Source: a bacterium (lineage in GTDB: Bacteria; Bdellovibrionota_C; UBA2361; SZUA-149). From it: a DNA stretch of 7,326 nt. Made by a program: the position numbers and the translations under genes. Positions 4,630 to 7,326 of the stretch are shown here, piece after piece; position 1 is the first letter of the stretch; each line of letters begins with the position of its first letter. The DNA lies in assembly GCA_003230795.1 (NCBI GenBank), contig QIGM01000111.1, positions 1 to 7,326 on the forward strand, read 5' to 3'. The notes under the pieces are model-generated. The model was not told where the DNA came from. It searched no databases and saw only the letters and a list, made by a program, of their open reading frames with translations.

Positions 4630-5520
4630 ATGTCTGAGTCATCAGCGATTCCAGAGGAGTTCAAAAACCACGTCTCTCCAGAGAAAGACTGGAAAGAGAT
4701 TGTGGCTTGGGTTGGCGATCTTCCTCCCCTCCCTCATGTTGCCGCGCAAGCGCTCGGCTTGATTGAAGACCCTGACACAACAGCAGGTCAACTCACAGAA
4801 CTACTTGGTGGCGATACCGCGCTGGCCGCTCGCGTTTTAAAGATCGCAAACTCTGCAATGTTTTCTCGCCAAAGAGAGATCACCACGATCAATCAAGCGA
4901 TAATGACTATTGGTTTCAAAACCTTGAAAGGCATCATCGTGGCAGCTACCCTTCGCCAACTCAATCGTAAGTTCGGTCCGATCGAACAAATGATTTGGCA
5001 GAACTCCGCGTGCACTGCCATCGCATGCCGGAAAGTTGCTGCCCATCTGAAGAAGCCATACGTTGAAGAAGTTTTCCTCTTAGGACTGCTTCACGATCTC
5101 GGAAAACTCGTCCTCATGCGGCAAATTCCGAAAGAGTATAAAGAGATTGTAGCGACAACCGAAGGCGGCGTAATTTTCAACGATGCCGAACAGGAAAAGT
5201 TTGGTTTTGCGCACCCACTTATCGGTGCTCTCGTTGCTAAGAAATGGAACTTCTCACTAGAGACCTGCCAAGTTATCCTTCATCATCACGACCCTCTGCC
5301 TGCTAGTATCGAGGACGATGTTCAAGAAAAGACTGCAGTGGTGCAACTCGCGGATGCAGTAGCCCACAGTCTTGGCTACGGACATACTGACGGCTATCCA
5401 GATGCGCAGGAATCAATGGAACAGATTGGTGCTCTCTTCGGTATGGAAGCAGAGGACCTTGAAAGCGTAAAAGCTGAAACGAAAGAAATGTTTGATGAGA
5501 TGGGTAGCGTGTTTATGTAG
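4630..5520 (+). CDS. HDOD-domain signalling protein
   Basis: The 296-residue protein is essentially one HDOD domain, a relative of HD hydrolases found in regulatory proteins of motile bacteria. WVGDLPPLPHVAAQ (27-40) is the usual opening. ARVLKIANSAMFSR (67-80) and INQAIMTIGFKTLKGII (87-103) are the conserved helices (compare LLRIVNSAFFG and AI..LG...L). GLLHDLGKLVL (152-162) keeps His155-Asp156, and VILHHHDP (215-222) holds a His cluster, so metal binding is possible; many HDOD proteins are nonetheless non-catalytic. The C-terminus (about 267-296) is acidic and helical. The ATG at 4630 is preceded by AGAGG with a 9-nt gap; an in-frame TTG at 4582 would add 16 residues but lacks such a site. 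It is cytoplasmic, with no receiver or GGDEF domain. It converges on fliW, whose stop is only 43 bp away. The specific target is unknown. Confidence 0.88.
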   Translation: MSESSAIPEEFKNHVSPEKDWKEIVAWVGDLPPLPHVAAQALGLIEDPDTTAGQLTELLGGDTALAARVLKIANSAMFSRQREITTINQAIMTIGFKTLKGIIVAATLRQLNRKFGPIEQMIWQNSACTAIACRKVAAHLKKPYVEEVFLLGLLHDLGKLVLMRQIPKEYKEIVATTEGGVIFNDAEQEKFGFAHPLIGALVAKKWNFSLETCQVILHHHDPLPASIEDDVQEKTAVVQLADAVAHSLGYGHTDGYPDAQESMEQIGALFGMEAEDLESVKAETKEMFDEMGSVFM

Positions 5521-5541
5521 CACTGGTTTATGTGACACTGG
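5512..5541 (+). repeat. 15-bp tandem repeat spanning the HDOD stop codon
   Basis: TTTATGTAGCACTGG (5512-5526) is followed by TTTATGTGACACTGG (5527-5541), 13 of 15 identical. The two differing bases swap AG for GA, turning the TAG stop (5518-5520) into a TGA stop in the same frame (5533-5535). Confidence 0.8.
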
Positions 5542-5556
5542 CTACTCAAACACGTT

Positions 5557-5580
5557 CAAAAGCTTATTCTTTTGCTTTCT
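5557..5580 (+). terminator. Weak bidirectional hairpin between HDOD gene and fliW
   Basis: CAAAAG (5557-5562) and CTTTTG (5569-5574) pair around a 6-nt loop that contains the fliW stop codon. A T-rich tract (CTTTCTT) follows on the + strand. The stem is A+T-rich and the tract interrupted, so this is a weak candidate for ending HDOD transcription; on the - strand the downstream sequence is less T-rich. Confidence 0.35.
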
Positions 5581-6079
5581 TATCTTCAGCCCCTTTGTCG
5601 CCTTCCGCTGCAGCCACTTTGTCGCCTTTAGCTGCCTCTCCCTCTTCCCCGGACCACAATGGCATTCTAATCGGAAACTTCGGATCGTCGAGAACGATCT
5701 GCTTCGATTTCATATTACAAAGATTCACAATGATTGGTGCTTTAAGGTTCACTGTTGTTTGTGTTGGGTCAGGCCTAACGGAAACGAGATTTACAATAGC
5801 AATTTCGTCGTCGTCTTTTAGTTCGATGTCCCTATCGCCATAAGGAATGGGAAAGCGATATCCATCGCCAAATTCGGCGCCGCTCACGACAACAAACGCA
5901 AGCTCATCGCTATCTAAACTTTGTAGCCATGAAAACGGCGGGCTGTATTCTAGCAGCGTGTACTTTTCCGACTGCGGAAACCCGATTACACCATTAAAGA
6001 TCGTGATGACCGAAGCTGTCGGCACCTCCAACTCACCAAATCTCGTGGTGTTGAATTTTATCGTATCGCCGTCACTCAT
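5564..6079 (-). CDS. fliW: Flagellar assembly factor FliW, with extended C-terminal tail
   Basis: FliW is a cytoplasmic protein that binds CsrA and blocks its RNA binding; flagellin competes for FliW, coupling filament assembly to translation. The 171-residue protein has the family pattern: TRFGELEVP (12-20), IFNGVIGFPQSEKYTLLE (27-44), PFSWLQSLDSDELAFVVV (48-65), the Asp/Glu-rich turn (about 82-92), and VNLKAPIIVNLCNMKSKQIVL (110-130). The core ends near residue 143. The last 28 or so residues are low-complexity Gly/Ala/Lys/Glu/Asp and probably disordered, longer than in typical FliW (about 150). It begins 12 bp after csrA, so it is translated from the same mRNA; AGAGAGA (6084-6090) is a modest ribosome binding site. 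Confidence 0.93.
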   Translation of the reverse strand: MSDGDTIKFNTTRFGELEVPTASVITIFNGVIGFPQSEKYTLLEYSPPFSWLQSLDSDELAFVVVSGAEFGDGYRFPIPYGDRDIELKDDDEIAIVNLVSVRPDPTQTTVNLKAPIIVNLCNMKSKQIVLDDPKFPIRMPLWSGEEGEAAKGDKVAAAEGDKGAEDKKAKE

Positions 6080-6091
6080 AGGATCTCTCTA

Positions 6092-6382
6092 CTATTCCTC
6101 GTCCTTCTCTCGCTTCGGTGTTTTCTTAGCAAACTGGGTTAAAGTCGCTGCTTTTCCCTCAGACCACTGTTTTGCAACACCCTCGAGATCAGTCGGCAAT
6201 TCTGCCGCTGCGGATTTGTTCTCTTCTAAAATCTGGAGATAAATCTCCTCTCGGTAAATCTTTACTGCCGACGGCGCCTCAATCCCAATCCGCACCTGAT
6301 TCCCTCGAATCCCGTGCAGTGTGATCTTAATTTCGTCGCCAATATAGACGCTTTGACCTGGCTTCCTTGTTAGTACGAGCAT
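6092..6382 (-). CDS. csrA: Carbon storage regulator CsrA, with long C-terminal extension
   Basis: CsrA is a dimeric RNA-binding protein that recognises GGA in hairpin loops and blocks or stabilises mRNAs. [18 protein letters not shown] matches the first strands, [14 protein letters not shown] (24-37) is the central signature, and [12 protein letters not shown] (40-51) carries Arg44, a main RNA-contacting residue; Leu4 is also kept. The core ends near residue 55. About 40 further residues ([18 protein letters not shown] to [11 protein letters not shown]) make the protein 96 residues against 61 in E. coli. FliW-dependent CsrAs carry C-terminal extensions that help bind FliW, and fliW follows directly, which fits. 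The gene ends in two consecutive TAG codons. AAGGA (6396-6392) is the ribosome binding site, 9 nt before the ATG. Confidence 0.96.
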   Translation of the reverse strand: MLVLTRKPGQSVYIGDEIKITLHGIRGNQVRIGIEAPSAVKIYREEIYLQILEENKSAAAELPTDLEGVAKQWSEGKAATLTQFAKKTPKREKDEE

Positions 6383-6397
6383 CGATCCTCTTCCTTG
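6364..6397 (-). promoter_or_regulatory. Paired CsrA-type sites flanking the csrA start codon
   Basis: Read leftward, CAAGGA occurs at 6397-6392, overlapping the ribosome binding site, and again at 6369-6364 in codons 5-7 of csrA. Both continue to CAAGGAAG. They are 28 nt apart, which is compatible with one CsrA dimer bridging both. CsrA repressing its own translation is known in other bacteria; here it is inferred. Confidence 0.4.
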
Positions 6398-6734
6398 GAT
6401 GTAACTTCAGTATTTACACTACAGCTCTGCTGCAGCTCACTTCTGCCCATGACCTCTGCCAGGGCTTACCTCTTTGTCTACCTAAACATATATTGGGGAG
6501 GAGATTGAAATAAAGAGGTATCTCTTCCGTGAGAAGGTAAACGCTTCTCAAAAAGCCCAGATCCGGGCCACTCGAGTAGCTTCTGTTCTTACGGGTACAC
6601 TAGATTGATCAGGAGCGAAATAAAAATTTACTATTAAGTGTATGGGAATTGCGTCGAGGACGGAAAATAGCCGAGCAACTTAGTCTGATATCGCTAAAAA
6701 CTCCACGCAGGCCAATTCAATTGCTTAGTAAAGC
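6383..6734 (-). other. Intergenic region between flgL and csrA
   Basis: This 352-bp gap holds no supported gene. Read leftward from flgL, the first 165 nt show nothing I can name. A terminator candidate lies at 6569-6550. A perfect 7-bp hairpin TGAGAAG/CTTCTCA with a 7-nt loop follows (6550-6530), then a weak AAGAG/CTCTT stem (about 6526-6513). After that comes csrA leader sequence with a pyrimidine-rich stretch and a CAGC/GCTG repeat near 6420-6440. csrA probably has its own promoter here: TAGACA at about 6482-6477 is a fair -35 box, but I find no matching -10 box. Confidence 0.4.
6550..6569 (-). terminator. Candidate terminator downstream of flgL
   Basis: Read leftward, GCCC-GGATCT-GGGC is followed by TTTTT; two extra G-T pairs can lengthen the stem to 6 bp. 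It lies about 165 nt after the flgL stop. If active, it would separate flgL from csrA-fliW transcription, at least partly. Confidence 0.4.
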
Positions 6735-7326
6735 CTAAAGGAAATTGAGCAGACTTAGGCTGTTTATTCGGCTTCCGGAAGCGAGCAGAGCTTCCAAGCT
6801 GGTTTGTAGCAAGGAATACCTCGTCGCTGACTCGAATGGATCTGCATCTTGAATAGCAGCACGAGATTTTTCTGTGTTGAACTTTATGGTTTCGAGAATC
6901 TCAGCGGTTTGACTGAGGCGATTCACTCGCGCACCGATGCTACTAAGCTCTACTTCTAAGCCGTTCACTCGTGCATCTGCGAGCGCATCTATCGCTGCAT
7001 TAAGCTCACCCTTTTGAATAGCAAAATCCGCTGGAAGAGTTAGCGCAGGCGGCTGCAATGCTGCTGGTTCTGTTATGTTGCCATCTGCATCGACATCGGC
7101 GGCATCGCTCACGGTTTGAAAACCCATTAGCGACCGTCCGAGTTGCGTCGCTGCATTTAGAGCGCCTTCAAAGATCGTCGTTGCTGGTGTATTAATTCTT
7201 ATCTTGTCCGTATCGCTGATGTTCACCTCGCGTGTAGCTTGACGTGATGGCGGAACCAAAGCACTCGGATCGTCTCTATCGAAATCCCAGTGAGTTCGCT
7301 CACGAGAACCGGCTGTCGGCGGCACG
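6735..7326 (-). CDS. flgL: Flagellar hook-associated protein 3 (FlgL), C-terminal part
   Basis: The frame is open through the right edge, so the start lies outside the window; the GTG at 7325 is not a real start. FlgL links hook and filament with FlgK outside the cell. The last 100 residues carry the flagellin-like C-terminal helix: GARVNRLSQTAEILE, then KSRAAIQDADPFESATRYSL, then ending SRINSLSLLNFL; the SxIxDAD and SLLxxL patterns are the D0 signature shared by FlgL and flagellins. Upstream, INTPATTIFEGALNAATQLGRSL fits the FlgL-specific region before the terminal helix better than flagellin, followed by an Ala/Pro-rich insert (VSDAADVDADGNITEPAAL). The downstream csrA and fliW are the usual companions of flgL. 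Flagellin itself is the alternative reading. Confidence 0.85.
   Translation of the reverse strand, partial: VPPTAGSRERTHWDFDRDDPSALVPPSRQATREVNISDTDKIRINTPATTIFEGALNAATQLGRSLMGFQTVSDAADVDADGNITEPAALQPPALTLPADFAIQKGELNAAIDALADARVNGLEVELSSIGARVNRLSQTAEILETIKFNTEKSRAAIQDADPFESATRYSLLQTSLEALLASGSRINSLSLLNFL

Noticed and set aside
5492..6242. Rightward frames at 5492-5821, 5532-5843 and 5847-6242
   Set aside because: All antisense to fliW and csrA, which are clearly recognised.
6455..6475. Leftward sigma-54 promoter for csrA (TGGCAGAGGTCATGGGC)
   Set aside because: The GG to GC distance is 12, not 10, and the -12 box lacks TTGC.

Overview
The window reads as chromosomal DNA of a flagellated Gram-negative bacterium. 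The evidence is a minor pseudopilin of a type II secretion system, a hook-filament junction protein gene beside csrA and fliW, and a textbook sigma-54-type promoter. The mix of flagellar, sigma-54, HDOD and STAS genes would suit one of the delta-proteobacteria-like lineages (Bdellovibrionota, SAR324, Desulfobacterota and similar). No single gene settles this, so the placement is inference. Neither edge is a gene boundary: the first and last genes both run off the window.

Layout. (1) Positions 1-687 hold the C-terminal part of an HD-domain phosphohydrolase of the COG1078/SAMHD1-like group. (2) Positions 688-1580 look like one regulatory unit: a sigma-54 promoter (863-880), a roughly 215-nt leader rich in GGA motifs with several in hairpin loops, a small unrecognised helical protein (1107-1436) and a strong terminator. 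A second terminator follows directly. (3) Positions 1679-1863 are a 185-bp non-coding repeat element with perfect 38-bp terminal inverted repeats and an extra internal copy. (4) An orphan gspK (1900-2955) follows, then rpmB (3120-3359) with its own promoter and terminator. (5) A leftward pair encodes a STAS-domain protein and a zinc-ribbon protein (4174 to 3389). Diverging from it across a roughly 455-bp intergenic region is a rightward HDOD protein gene (4630-5520). (6) A leftward flagellar group, flgL (partial), csrA and fliW, closes the window.

How it may fit together. FlgL, CsrA and FliW belong to the flagellar assembly and post-transcriptional control circuit: in characterised bacteria FliW binds CsrA and relieves its repression of mRNA, and flagellin competes for FliW. 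Two CAAGGA motifs flank the csrA start codon, which suggests autoregulation. The same motif occurs three times in the sigma-54-driven leader at 890-1106, where three GGA-bearing hairpins can be drawn. The most interesting hypothesis is therefore that this leader, or an RNA made from it, is a CsrA target or CsrA-titrating RNA under sigma-54 control. That is unproven.

A second theme is short tandem duplication. rpmB and the HDOD gene each end in a 15-bp (five-codon) tandem repeat that spans the stop codon and repeats a stop in frame. A third 15-bp tandem lies in the repeat element.
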